DNA of 33,569 bases from Myxococcales bacterium (GCA_012960035.1 DUBZ01000031.1:1-33569); one strand, 5' to 3'. Shown: positions 1 through 8,207, numbered from the stretch's first letter. Notes: generated by a model from the letters alone, not told the origin. Numbers and translations: made by a program.

Positions 1-22
1 GGACAAGCAGCCGCTCCCGGAC

Positions 23-235
23 TCACGCGTCCAACCTACTCCGCGGGTTCTCCAAAACGCAGCTTGAAGTGCCTATCCTCACGAGCCCTTCGAGTGAGTG
101 CGCGATTACGACGACGGGGCGGACAATGCGATCAATCACTCCAGTCACATCGTCGGCAGCGTCCTCGCGCATCCAGTGCCCGATGTTCTCCTGACCTTCA
201 CTTGCGCCATGCCCTCTAGAACTCAGTGCATGCAA
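23..235 (-). pseudogene. Possible remnant of an alpha/beta-hydrolase C-terminus
   Basis: A short minus-strand open frame (70 codons) contains the segment IGHWMREDAADDV, which resembles the stretch around the catalytic histidine near the C-terminus of alpha/beta hydrolases of the epoxide hydrolase/haloalkane dehalogenase type (GHW followed by an acidic, helix-forming segment). The upstream core, including the nucleophile elbow, is absent in this frame and the sequence after DRIVRP does not look like the family. I read it as a decayed fragment at best; a chance ORF is the main alternative. Confidence 0.22.
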
Positions 236-279
236 GGCCCAACTGCGTTCGCTGAATCAATGGACCTACAGACCGTCAC

Positions 280-1092
280 CTAACGCGTTCGTTCTCGAAT
301 TAAAATTTCCTGGGCCACGGTCGCGAGGTGCACCCCGCTGCGACTGTAGAGTTGGCCGATCGTGAGCCCCCGGGCGCCAACCACGCCGTGGCCTTGAAAG
401 TCCTGCAAGACCCAATCGTCGAGGCGGCCTGGGCGGTGGAACCAGATCGAATGGTCGAGGCTCGCTCCAACAAAGGCTTTGCCGTAGTCCCCCGGCCCGT
501 CGCCGAGGCTGGCGGTCAGTGGATGCGATCGACTTGCCGCATCGGTTGGAAGCTCATCCGAGGTGTAAGCAAGCGCGCAGGCCTGCGCGCTTGCGTCTTC
601 GCCGATTTCCCCCGCCACGCGTACCCAGGCGAGAGCTCTGGCGCCTTGCTTCTTGAGTCGTCGGGTAAGAAGAATGGGTCCCCACTCGGAAGGGCGAAGA
701 TCTTCAGGCTGCGGCAAGTCCGTAGGCATCGTGCATTCCTGCACGTCGACCGCGGCTTCTCGAATTTGGAACGAAACGGATAAATTCAGAATCGGGCCCA
801 TCGATTGACGCGCCACGACCCGTCGCGTGAGGAACGATCGGCCATTGCGAATCCGATCGACTTCGTAACGGATCGGTTCGTCGTAGTCCCCGCCGCGAAT
901 GAAGTAGGAATGCAGCGAGTGAACCTGAAACGAGTCATCAACGGTCGCACACGCAGCGCGCAACGCCTGCGCGACAACCTGGCCGCCGTAAACGCGGCCC
1001 CACGGATAGGAAGGGCTGACCCCGACAAAGACGTCGGGGCCGTGCGGCTCGAGCTCCATGAGCGTTTTAAAATCAGTGACGTCAAAGGGCAT
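280..1092 (-). CDS. tesB: Acyl-CoA thioesterase II (TesB family)
   Basis: Hydrolyses acyl-CoA to free acid and CoA in the cytoplasm. The 270-residue length fits the double-hotdog TesB family. Visible family features are the N-terminal GRVYGGQVVAQAL segment, SLHSYFIRGGDYDEPIRYEV at the end of the first hotdog, LDHSIWFHRP carrying the conserved Asp in the second hotdog, and a C-terminal VAQEILIR with the conserved Gln. It ends in TAG and starts with ATG at 1092; no strong Shine-Dalgarno is seen. It is the last gene of a same-strand run TetR-P450-TesB with a 68-bp gap behind the P450, so co-transcription is plausible. The specific acyl chain cannot be told from sequence. Confidence 0.93.
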   Translation of the reverse strand: MPFDVTDFKTLMELEPHGPDVFVGVSPSYPWGRVYGGQVVAQALRAACATVDDSFQVHSLHSYFIRGGDYDEPIRYEVDRIRNGRSFLTRRVVARQSMGPILNLSVSFQIREAAVDVQECTMPTDLPQPEDLRPSEWGPILLTRRLKKQGARALAWVRVAGEIGEDASAQACALAYTSDELPTDAASRSHPLTASLGDGPGDYGKAFVGASLDHSIWFHRPGRLDDWVLQDFQGHGVVGARGLTIGQLYSRSGVHLATVAQEILIRERTR

Positions 1093-1117
1093 GGGCGCGC
1101 ACGATAGCGGGCGGAAT

Positions 1118-1137
1118 CCGTTCGCCGGTTGGAACGG
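1118..1137. repeat. Inverted repeat between P450 and tesB
   Basis: CCGTTC and GAACGG flank an 8-nt spacer in the gap between the P450 stop and the tesB start. No T-run follows on either strand, so it is not a convincing intrinsic terminator; it could be an attenuating hairpin or chance. Confidence 0.3.
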
Positions 1138-1160
1138 TGCAGGCTCGAACTGATCTAGGC

Positions 1161-2432
1161 CTATTGCGCGATTTCCGGCGTGAACTTCACATGCATGTGC
1201 TTCACGCTTCTGACCAGTGCCGAAGAGCCCATCTCGGGGCCGCTTGCCGAGTATTCCATGTCGGGCACGCGGCGAAGCAACTCGTTCAGCGCGACACGCA
1301 TTTCCATTCGTGCCAAGTTGGCGCCGAGGCAGAAGTGGTTGCCAATTCCAAAGGCGACGTGATGCGGGTTGCGATCGATATTGAAGTCATCAGGGTTTTC
1401 GAACTCTTCTGCATCGCGGTTCGCCGAGCCGTACATCATCAGAACCTTTTCGCCCTGCTTGATGGGAACGCCGCGAAGTTCCGTGTCCTGAGTCGCCGTG
1501 CGGAGAAAGGAAAGGACAGGCGAGACGAGGCGAAGCATTTCTTCGACCGCGGTGGGGATCAGCGAGGGGTCGTCGATGAGTCGCTGCTTCGCGTCGGGGT
1601 TTTCGATCAAGAGCTGCATCCCGCCCGAGAGACCGTTTCGGGTCGTCTCGTTCCCCGCGACCATCAATAGAATGCTCATTTTGATGAGTTCATCGTTGTT
1701 CATCGACGCATGTTCGTCGGACCTACCGAGCGTGGCGTCGATGGCTTCACTCTGTTTGCGGGTATGTTCGACAAGGACGCCGTCGTCTTTGGCCTGCACC
1801 AAGATGCTGATCAGATCGTCCTTGGGCTCCTTGCGCCGATCTTCGATCACCGCGGTCACGTAGGTCATGTATTCCATCGCCGCGGCTCCCGACTTCGCGA
1901 TAATTTCGGGATTGTCCATATTGCCCTGGGCGCTGATCATGGCGTCCGACCACTGGTGAAAGCGCTTTCGATCTTCCTTGCGAATCCCGATCATTTCGGC
2001 GATCAAAATGAGGGGCAGGGGCACGGCGATGTCCTCGACGAAATCACATTCACCCTTGTTTGCAACTTCATTGATCGCTTCGTCGGTGATCTGCTGGAAG
2101 ACCTCTTCCCATTTGCGAACCATGCGCGGGGTGAAGCCTTTGTTGATGAGGCCCCGCATCTCGCCGTGGCGCGGTTCGTCCTCGTCGATGAGGCCGATCT
2201 TCGGGCTCAGCTTGCCGGGCAGGACACCCTCACCGGAACAGAACACGTCGTTGTGCTTTGACGCATGAACGACATCTTCGAAGCGGGTGACGATGTAGGC
2301 CTCCGTCTTCTCACTCCAGAAGACCGGCGCATTCTCACGCAACCAGCGTGTTCGCTCGGGCATTTCGGCGGTCCATGCGGCGGCATGGCCGTAGTCGGTA
2401 TCGATATTGTCGGCGTTGAATTTCTGAGCCAC
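1161..2432 (-). CDS. Cytochrome P450
   Basis: Soluble haem-thiolate monooxygenase of 423 residues, the normal size for bacterial class I P450s. The I-helix oxygen-activation motif AGNETT is at about 259-264, the K-helix ExxR is EEMLR at 297-301, and the haem-binding loop is FGIGNHFCLG at 361-370 with Cys368 as the iron ligand. It starts with GTG at 2432, preceded by AGGA at good spacing. The C-terminal region is reminiscent of CYP125/CYP142/CYP124-type lipid or steroid hydroxylases, but I would not assign a subfamily. No ferredoxin or ferredoxin reductase lies beside it, so electrons must come from elsewhere. Position behind a TetR gene and before tesB suggests inducible oxidation of a lipid-like substrate. 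Confidence 0.95.
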   Translation of the reverse strand: MAQKFNADNIDTDYGHAAAWTAEMPERTRWLRENAPVFWSEKTEAYIVTRFEDVVHASKHNDVFCSGEGVLPGKLSPKIGLIDEDEPRHGEMRGLINKGFTPRMVRKWEEVFQQITDEAINEVANKGECDFVEDIAVPLPLILIAEMIGIRKEDRKRFHQWSDAMISAQGNMDNPEIIAKSGAAAMEYMTYVTAVIEDRRKEPKDDLISILVQAKDDGVLVEHTRKQSEAIDATLGRSDEHASMNNDELIKMSILLMVAGNETTRNGLSGGMQLLIENPDAKQRLIDDPSLIPTAVEEMLRLVSPVLSFLRTATQDTELRGVPIKQGEKVLMMYGSANRDAEEFENPDDFNIDRNPHHVAFGIGNHFCLGANLARMEMRVALNELLRRVPDMEYSASGPEMGSSALVRSVKHMHVKFTPEIAQ

Positions 2433-2470
2433 GGGGGAAGTCCTTTCGGTTCAATCTTGAAAGTTCAGAC

Positions 2471-2488
2471 ACTGGCGGTTACGCCAGT
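2471..2488. promoter_or_regulatory. 18-bp palindrome upstream of P450, candidate TetR operator
   Basis: A perfect inverted repeat, ACTGGCG-GTTA-CGCCAGT (7-bp arms, 4-bp spacer), lies 39-56 bp upstream of the P450 GTG start, in the 81-bp gap after the TetR gene. Size and symmetry fit a dimeric TetR-family operator. A hairpin acting on a TetR-P450 transcript is the alternative; on the minus strand no T-run follows, so a terminator is unlikely. Confidence 0.5.
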
Positions 2489-2513
2489 TTGGGTTTCGGT
2501 TTTCCTTCTGCGC

Positions 2514-3152
2514 CTAATCTTTCGGACGCAACGTTTCGAGCGCGAACTCCGTTGCCTCGACGAGGCTTTCCTCAACGGGGTAGTCGGGGTGCGCGAGCCA
2601 ATTGGTCACAGCTGAGTTGATCATGCCGACCGCCATCTGAGCGAGAAACGCAGCCTTGCGGTCTGTGCGAATTTCACCTGCGGCTTGCCCGTCTGCGATG
2701 AGGGCGACGATGGGTTCGAAGAGCCGGTCGAGGTACGGGTGCGGAACGTTCGGAGTTGCGTCGAGACGCAGGAATTCGAGGAGCGTCTCTCGGGCGCCGC
2801 CGCGGCTTGCGGAAATGTCTTCGGCGGCGCGTGCAATGAATCGACGAATGCGTTCGAAGCTCGACCCGTCTCCGACGAGTGATTCGACGATCATCGCGTG
2901 GATGTGTTCGACGACTTCGCCGGTCATCAGGCCGACAATGGCCTGCTTGCTCTGAAAGTGATTGAAGAAGGTGGCCGGCGCGACATCTGCGGCTTCTGCA
3001 ATTTCGTCGACCGTTGTCGCCTCGATGCCTTGTTTTGAAAACAACTCCTGAGCCGCGGCGTAGATCCGAGTCCGCACTTCGAGCTTTCGGCGCTCACGGC
3101 GTCCGAGGGGCGGGCCCGGGTTTTCAGAATTGTTGGATGCGGGGGTGGGCAT
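2514..3152 (-). CDS. TetR-family transcriptional regulator
   Basis: 212 residues with an N-terminal TetR DNA-binding domain: RTRIYAAAQELFSKQG, then the helix-turn-helix VDEIAEAADVAPATFFNHF followed by SKQAIV (about residues 28-75). The C-terminal ligand-binding/dimerisation half is divergent, as usual, and gives no ligand clue. ATG at 3152 is preceded by AGAGG at proper spacing. It is transcribed towards the P450 and tesB and is the obvious candidate to control them through the palindrome at 2471-2488. Confidence 0.93.
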   Translation of the reverse strand: MPTPASNNSENPGPPLGRRERRKLEVRTRIYAAAQELFSKQGIEATTVDEIAEAADVAPATFFNHFQSKQAIVGLMTGEVVEHIHAMIVESLVGDGSSFERIRRFIARAAEDISASRGGARETLLEFLRLDATPNVPHPYLDRLFEPIVALIADGQAAGEIRTDRKAAFLAQMAVGMINSAVTNWLAHPDYPVEESLVEATEFALETLRPKD

Positions 3153-3610
3153 GTTGGCCTCTTATTCCGGCTGGGACTTCAAAACGGTTCGGCCAGATCG
3201 AAAGAACGAACCGCTGTTCATCTTTGGGTGGAGCCGGGATTAAGTTTAGAGACTACTCTAAGTTTGGTCGCGTCTCCAGCAAAATGAGAACCGGGGCAGT
3301 AATTTGTGAGTCCCCTGCTTTCGGCAGGTCTGCCGAAGCTCCCGCGGGCTCGAGGAGCGGGCGCGCAAGAGCCCGCTTCGATCGGGAACACCCGCTTCGC
3401 GACGAATCGAGAGCGCGTGATCTTGCTGCGCAATGCGGCACCCGGCAGGTCCGTGACTTCTACCTTACCGAGACTACAGCTCGCTTTCGCAACGCAGACA
3501 GCGGCATTGGATCCGCGTTTGGGCGCGTGCGCCTTCTGCCGCGAAGACTCCTCGTTTGCTCGCAAGCGTCTTCAGTGATTGCTCGTCCGATCGTTCAATC
3601 GTCCAATCGT
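3153..3610. other. 458-bp gene-free gap with two strong hairpins
   Basis: Space between the TetR start and the M20 peptidase stop. No reading frame here resembles a protein. It holds two perfect inverted repeats: TTCGGCA-GGTC-TGCCGAA at 3320-3337 and AGCGGGC with GCCCGCT at 3356-3377 (8-nt loop). Near 3588-3615 is a short iteration of a TCGTTCAA/TCGTCCAA unit. The part next to 3152 should contain the TetR promoter; I see no confident -35/-10 pair. Confidence 0.5.
3320..3337. repeat. 18-bp perfect inverted repeat
   Basis: TTCGGCA-GGTC-TGCCGAA, 7-bp arms with a 4-bp spacer, the same geometry as the palindrome before the P450 but a different sequence. It lies about 170 bp upstream of the TetR start and 270 bp past the M20 peptidase stop. 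It could be a regulator site or an RNA hairpin; no T-run follows on either strand. Confidence 0.4.
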
Positions 3611-5050
3611 TCAAGGGGACGGGGCATGATTCGGCAGCGTCGCGCCGGCGAGCCTGGCTACCAGCTCGATCATGGTTCGCGTCCCGGCCTTCAATACGTC
3701 GACGCCGATCCGTTCGTCGTTTCCGTGCACGACGCCGAAGGATTGGTCGTTGAGCGCGAACGGCCAGAAGCCATAACACGGGATGTCGTGTTCGCGAAAG
3801 TAGTGGCAGTCTGTGAAGCCTCCCAGAAGCGGCGTCGTGACCACGGCGTCGGGCGCGTCTCGTTTCGCAAACTCGCGTAGCACGTCGAAGAGTTCGTGAT
3901 CGAGAGGGGAGGTCGCCGCCGGGAATGACAACAAGGTTTCAACTTGGATGGTGTCGTCATTGATGACACGCTTGAGTTCTTCGAGGAACGCTACCGGGTC
4001 TTGATCCGGAAGGAGGCGGATGTCGAGTTCTGCACTCGCTTCCGCGGGGATGACGTTCGTTTTGTTCGAGCCGCGGAGCGCGGTGAGTGAAATGGTGTTC
4101 CGAACAAGAGCGTTCTGTCGGATGTCCGAGGTAAACGTCTTGGCAAACGCGGGGTCGGCGAGGGAAGCGCGTAGGTCGGAAAGTGCGGGCTGTAATTCGC
4201 TCGGAGCAAGGTGCGCGGTGTCGGCATAGAACTGCTGAACTTCGGGAACCACTCGCAAGGGTGTTTCGTATGCGATGACGCGAGCCAGTGCCCGTACCAG
4301 TCGATTGCTTGCCGAATCGGGGCGTGGCATCGAGCCATGCCCGGGTGCGCCTTGCGCAACGAGCCTGACCCAGAAGGGAACTTTCTGCGCGGCTTCAACG
4401 CCGTAGAAAACGATCTTGCCGTCGGCATCCGATGCGATGTAGCCCCCCTCATTGAGGACGACCGAAGTTCCTTCGAACCATTCGGGGTGAGTTTTGACGA
4501 CATAGCCGGCGCCCATCTTGCCGCCTGCCTCTTCGTCTGCGACTCCGAGGAATATCACGTCGCCGGCGAGTGGGATGCCACTGCGCTTCAGGGTGAGGAG
4601 TGCGAGGGCGTTGGCGACTCCCATCCCCTTGGTATCAATTGCGCCACGACCGTACAGGTCACCGTCGCGAATTTCGCCTCCAAATGGATCCGCGGTCCAA
4701 AACCGCGCGTCGGCGGGCACCACATCCATATGATGCATGAGGACAACGGCCTGCTTCGACCCGTCGCCACGCAGTCGAGCGATGATGTTCCCGCGACCCG
4801 GAGCGGACTCGACAATCTGGCTCTCGATTCCGTTGTCCGCAAAATGTTTTGCGAAGAATTCGGCACCGAGGGTTTCGTTGCCCGGAGGGTTGGTCGTGTC
4901 GATCCGGAGATAGTCCTGAAGCATTGCCACGGATTCGTTCTCGATCGCGGTCCAGTCGATGGTCTGTGCTTGTGCATGTGAAGCGAAGATCGTCGATGCC
5001 GCGGCAATCCCGAGACCGACCCAAAGACGATGACCGTTGCGTAGGGACAA
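3611..5050 (-). CDS. Secreted M20-family metallopeptidase
   Basis: Zinc-dependent exopeptidase/deacylase of the M20/ArgE-CPG2 type. I start it at TTG 5050, which has GGAGAG 4 nt upstream and gives a classical signal peptide (MSLRNGHRLWVGLGIAAAS... ending SHAQAQ), for 479 residues in all; the frame is open further upstream but that part has no family sequence. Metal-site landmarks are MHHMDVVP (His), YGRGAIDTKG (bridging Asp), ADEEAGG (the Glu pair), LNEGGYI, and a late VVHGNDERI His; the dimerisation domain contains PGHGSMP. It is presumably periplasmic and degrades peptides or N-acyl amino acids. It is divergent from the SGNH operon, sharing a 180-bp promoter region. Confidence 0.92.
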   Translation of the reverse strand: MSLRNGHRLWVGLGIAAASTIFASHAQAQTIDWTAIENESVAMLQDYLRIDTTNPPGNETLGAEFFAKHFADNGIESQIVESAPGRGNIIARLRGDGSKQAVVLMHHMDVVPADARFWTADPFGGEIRDGDLYGRGAIDTKGMGVANALALLTLKRSGIPLAGDVIFLGVADEEAGGKMGAGYVVKTHPEWFEGTSVVLNEGGYIASDADGKIVFYGVEAAQKVPFWVRLVAQGAPGHGSMPRPDSASNRLVRALARVIAYETPLRVVPEVQQFYADTAHLAPSELQPALSDLRASLADPAFAKTFTSDIRQNALVRNTISLTALRGSNKTNVIPAEASAELDIRLLPDQDPVAFLEELKRVINDDTIQVETLLSFPAATSPLDHELFDVLREFAKRDAPDAVVTTPLLGGFTDCHYFREHDIPCYGFWPFALNDQSFGVVHGNDERIGVDVLKAGTRTMIELVARLAGATLPNHAPSP

Positions 5051-5230
5051 TGTTCTCTCCAGTTGAGCCTGTGTGGGTGCGAATCGGTCTGGGCGCACGA
5101 ACCTAGCAAGATGCGTCCATTGCGCTGACGGCGCACTATACTCGCCGCGTGTTGAAACCGTTTGCCCGAGACAATCGCGTGCCAGGGATGGCGCATCCGT
5201 GGGTCCATTCGTGGATAAAACGTGGGTCGC
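5051..5230. promoter_or_regulatory. Divergent promoter region, M20 peptidase / SGNH-Prx-cytochrome operon
   Basis: A 180-bp gap between two divergent starts must contain promoters for both directions. I do not see convincing consensus -35/-10 pairs, so this is called from gene orientation alone. Confidence 0.4.
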
Positions 5231-7162
5231 ATGCCTGAACCGGGCGCGTCTCCCGACCCAAGCCACGCCCGTGGATTCCGCGTGGCCGCACTGCTGATTT
5301 CGCCTTTTCTATTCTTCGTGGTCGCCGAGGTGGGGCTCGCGATCGTCGGTTTTGGCGGCCGACCGCATTTGTTTGTAGACGCGGCGAACGTTCCCGGATA
5401 CCTCGAACCCAATTCGCAGGTCATGCGTCGTTATTTTCCCGAGCGCGAGGCCCGACTCGGAATCGACCCGATCATCTTCAAGAAGCAAAAGGCGCCCGAC
5501 ACCAAGCGCGTCATTGTGCAGGGAGGGTCGACCGCGGCCGGGTTTCCGTTTGGTCGATGGGCTGGGCTCGCCGGCATGCTCGGCGATCGTCTTGAAGCCA
5601 CGCACCCCTACAGCGACATTGAGGTGGTGTCGACCGCAATGGCGGCGATCAATAGTTATACGTTGCTCGACTTCGTTGACGAGATCATCGAAGTCGAACC
5701 CGATGCTGTGCTGATCTACGCGGGGCACAATGAATACGTAGGGATCTTCGGTGCTGGGTCCGCGCTGACGGCCCAGCGGTCGCGCACGGCAACGCAGCTC
5801 CACCTACAGTTGAGTCGCTTCCGGGTCTATCAGTGGGTATCGACGTTGCTTTCGTCCGTTGCGCGAAGCCGCGTCGAGTCATCTAGTCCGGCGACCAACG
5901 CGCGTGACACCTTGATGGCACAAGCGGCGAGTAGCCCGGAGGTTTCAATTGGATCTCCGATCTACAACGACGGGCTGCTTCAGTTCGAATCCAATTTGAG
6001 TGAGATCCTCGCGCGCTATCAAGGCGCAGGAATCCCCGTATATATCGCAACGCTTGTAAGCAATGAGCGAGACCAGGCGCCCTTTGCCGGCGGTGTTGTC
6101 GACGAATCGATTGCGGCCGAATTTGAAGCGCTCATGAACGCGTCTCAAGGCGCATATCAGGCGGGCAGGTTGGACGAAGCGCGCGAGACTGCGAAGCAAG
6201 CCCTTGAGCTGGCTTCCGAAGCTGCCAATGTCTGGTTCATGCTGGGGCGTATCGAAGAGGCAGCGGGGCGGATTGATATCGCGCGCAGCGCCTACGAGGC
6301 GGCGAAGGATCTCGACCGACTGCGTTTTCGTGCACCCGAGGTGTTCAATCAGACGATCCGAAAACTCGCCGAAGAATTTGGTGCCACGGTGGTCGAAGTT
6401 CGCGCCAACATGCTCGTCCGGTCGCCGAAACGCCTGATCGGAAAAGAGTTGATGCTTGAACACCTTCATCCGAATGCACGAGGGTACTTCCTGCTCGCGG
6501 ACGCCTTCTACCGAGTTCTTGACCGAGAGCAGTTCTTTGGTCCGGCCCAAGTCGACTGGAGCGATGAGGATGCCTACCGCGACATGCCGATTACGGGGAT
6601 CGATCGGGTCCTCGCCGCCCACGCGGTTCGAGAAATTCGCAACGATTATCCCTTTCGACCCGACCGCATCGAGGTTTCGTTTCCCGAACCAGAAAACGAA
6701 GTCATGACGATTGCGAAGCGGATCTATGAGGATCCGAGTGTTTGGCTCGCGGGCATGGAAAGCCTGTTGCAGTACTACATCGGCAGAGACCAAACGGCCG
6801 ACGCCGCCGTGGTCGCACGCATGACCGCGCAAGCATTGCCCTGGGAGGCAGCTCCGAATATTGCGGCGGCAAAGTTATTGCTAAAACTAGGTCGCATGCG
6901 ACAAGCTGCGCGGTATTTCGAGCGCGGTCTTGACGTGGGGACAACTGAGCCCGCTACGCTGGTTCTGTTGGCCCGAATCTACTTGCGGCTCGACGAAAAC
7001 AAGAGTGCGGACAAGATGGTCACTCGGCTCCGCGACTTGGATCCGAACCATGCCGCCCTGGAAAAACTTGATGCACGCATGCGCGTGCGACAAAACACGA
7101 CCTTGAGAAACGAACCCACGAACAAGCCTGGGGGGCACTCGGGCGAAGGAGCAGTTCAATGA
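5231..7162 (+). CDS. SGNH/GDSL-like protein with TPR repeats
   Basis: 643 residues from ATG 5231. One N-terminal membrane segment (about residues 18-38, VAALLISPFLFFVVAEVGLAIVGF) is followed by an SGNH-hydrolase fold: block I is VQGGSTAAGFPFG, block III is YAGHNEY, and block V is LEHLHPNARGYFLLAD. TPR-like helices are inserted between blocks III and V (NASQGAYQAGRLDEARETAKQ and following) and a second TPR pair lies at the C-terminus (KLGRMRQAARYFERGL). Probably anchored to the inner membrane with the catalytic domain outside; the ester or glycan substrate is unknown. Its TGA stop overlaps the ATG of the selenoprotein peroxiredoxin by 4 nt (ATGA), so the two are translationally coupled. Confidence 0.85.
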   Translation: MPEPGASPDPSHARGFRVAALLISPFLFFVVAEVGLAIVGFGGRPHLFVDAANVPGYLEPNSQVMRRYFPEREARLGIDPIIFKKQKAPDTKRVIVQGGSTAAGFPFGRWAGLAGMLGDRLEATHPYSDIEVVSTAMAAINSYTLLDFVDEIIEVEPDAVLIYAGHNEYVGIFGAGSALTAQRSRTATQLHLQLSRFRVYQWVSTLLSSVARSRVESSSPATNARDTLMAQAASSPEVSIGSPIYNDGLLQFESNLSEILARYQGAGIPVYIATLVSNERDQAPFAGGVVDESIAAEFEALMNASQGAYQAGRLDEARETAKQALELASEAANVWFMLGRIEEAAGRIDIARSAYEAAKDLDRLRFRAPEVFNQTIRKLAEEFGATVVEVRANMLVRSPKRLIGKELMLEHLHPNARGYFLLADAFYRVLDREQFFGPAQVDWSDEDAYRDMPITGIDRVLAAHAVREIRNDYPFRPDRIEVSFPEPENEVMTIAKRIYEDPSVWLAGMESLLQYYIGRDQTADAAVVARMTAQALPWEAAPNIAAAKLLLKLGRMRQAARYFERGLDVGTTEPATLVLLARIYLRLDENKSADKMVTRLRDLDPNHAALEKLDARMRVRQNTTLRNEPTNKPGGHSGEGAVQ

Positions 7163-7722
7163 GGAAAGAACGTGTCGCGAGTGCGCTCGCAAATACGTTT
7201 GCGGTCTTGATTGCAGTCTTGTCGCTGGCTGCCTTGCCACAAGTCGCGCTTGCGGCGGGCTTGTCAGTCGGCGATGCCGCACCTGACTTTGCATTGTCGG
7301 CAACGGACGGCACAACGGTGACACTACGAGATCTGGTTGGAAAACAGGCGGTCGTGGTTGCGTGGTTTCCCAAAGCCTTCACCCCTGGCTGAACGGCTCA
7401 ACTCAAATCGCTGCGTGACAGCGAAAAAGACATCTCCAAGTTCAACGTCGCTTACTTTATGGTGAGCCTGGACAATGCAGAGAAGAATCAGCAGTTCGCC
7501 GAGTCCCTAGATGGAAACTTCCCGCTCTTGAGCGACCCCGAGAAAATAACCGCCAAGGCATATGGTGTGTTGGCGTTTGGCGGGTTCTTTGCGAAGCGTT
7601 GGACCTTCTATATCGATATTGATGGCGTGATCCAATACATCGACAAAGACGTCGACACCGACACGGCCGGCCAGGACGTCGCAAAGCGTCTTGGCACGTT
7701 GGGCTTTCCACCAGCGAAATGA
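7159..7722 (+). CDS. Periplasmic selenocysteine-containing peroxiredoxin
   Basis: 187 residues if the in-frame UGA at 7390-7392 is read as selenocysteine (residue 78). The family active site PxxxTxxC appears as PKAFTPGU, with Sec exactly where the peroxidatic Cys sits, and homology continues after the UGA (TAQLKSLRD, VSLDNAEKNQQFAESL, FPLLSDPE, RWTFYID with the conserved Arg). A cleavable signal peptide (about 1-33, ending ALAA) sends it to the periplasm. It contains no cysteine at all, so it would be a 1-Sec enzyme needing an external reductant. A SECIS-like hairpin lies at 7408-7424. The ATG overlaps the SGNH stop and the TGA at 7720-7722 overlaps the cytochrome c ATG, which argues that the frame through the UGA is the functional one. 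Annotation software will split this gene in two. Confidence 0.92.
7408..7424 (+). promoter_or_regulatory. Bacterial SECIS-like hairpin for the peroxiredoxin UGA
   Basis: A perfect 6-bp stem, TCGCTG-CGTGA-CAGCGA, starts 15 nt after the UGA codon and puts its apical loop (containing G-U) 21 nt downstream, within the known range for bacterial SECIS elements that bind SelB. It lies inside the coding sequence. Confidence 0.75.
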
Positions 7723-8207
7723 ACCCAACGAATCAAGTGATCAGCGCGAAGGCACGCATCGGGTCGATGCCTTCGGCCGCCGCGGTGTTCGTTGGTTTCG
7801 CGGTGCTGATGATCCTAGGGACTGCAGCGTGTGGGGGACCCGAGCGCGAAATCCGAAAGACGTTGAGCGAAAGCGAACGCGAAGTATTCGACCGCGGGCA
7901 ACGGCTGTCGACACCGTGTTGGAGCTGCCACGACCTATATGGGCAGCAGAATAAAGTTGGGCCCTATCTTGCGGGTTTATACGGCCGTGCCGCCGGCAGT
8001 GCGCAATACCCTGGCTACTCCAAGGCGATACAGGAATCGGGGGTGATTTGGGATGAAGGAACGCTGCGCTCGTTTCTCGTGGACCCAGCGGGTTTCATTC
8101 CAGGGACAACCATGGCGGCGAGTGGACCGCGCGGTGGCAGTGACGTGAGGGCATTGGTGTTTTATCTCAAACATGTGACATCCAACACCGTGGCACGTCA
8201 AAACTGA
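7719..8207 (+). CDS. Mono-haem class I cytochrome c, probable lipoprotein
   Basis: 162 residues with one haem c attachment motif, CWSCH (Cys67, Cys70, His71), and a likely axial Met in PGTTMAASGP towards the C-terminus. The N-terminus has a hydrophobic segment (about 18-37) ending in GTAAC, a slightly atypical lipobox with Cys38; signal anchor is the alternative. The fold matches small c-type cytochromes of the c2/c550 sort (GPYLAGLYGRAAGS, YSKAIQESG, LRSFLVDPAGFIPGT). It acts as an electron carrier on the periplasmic side. Its ATG overlaps the peroxiredoxin stop by 4 nt, making it a candidate electron donor or partner for the selenoperoxidase; that link is inference. Confidence 0.93.
   Translation: MNPTNQVISAKARIGSMPSAAAVFVGFAVLMILGTAACGGPEREIRKTLSESEREVFDRGQRLSTPCWSCHDLYGQQNKVGPYLAGLYGRAAGSAQYPGYSKAIQESGVIWDEGTLRSFLVDPAGFIPGTTMAASGPRGGSDVRALVFYLKHVTSNTVARQN

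Noticed and set aside
328..1107. Plus-strand frames of 100-150 codons opposite tesB
   Set aside because: Shadows of tesB; no family similarity and no ribosome-binding sites.
7159..7392. Peroxiredoxin as a pseudogene cut by a nonsense UGA
   Set aside because: The UGA replaces exactly the catalytic Cys, the frame continues intact with full family sequence, a SECIS-like hairpin follows and the true stop overlaps the next gene start.
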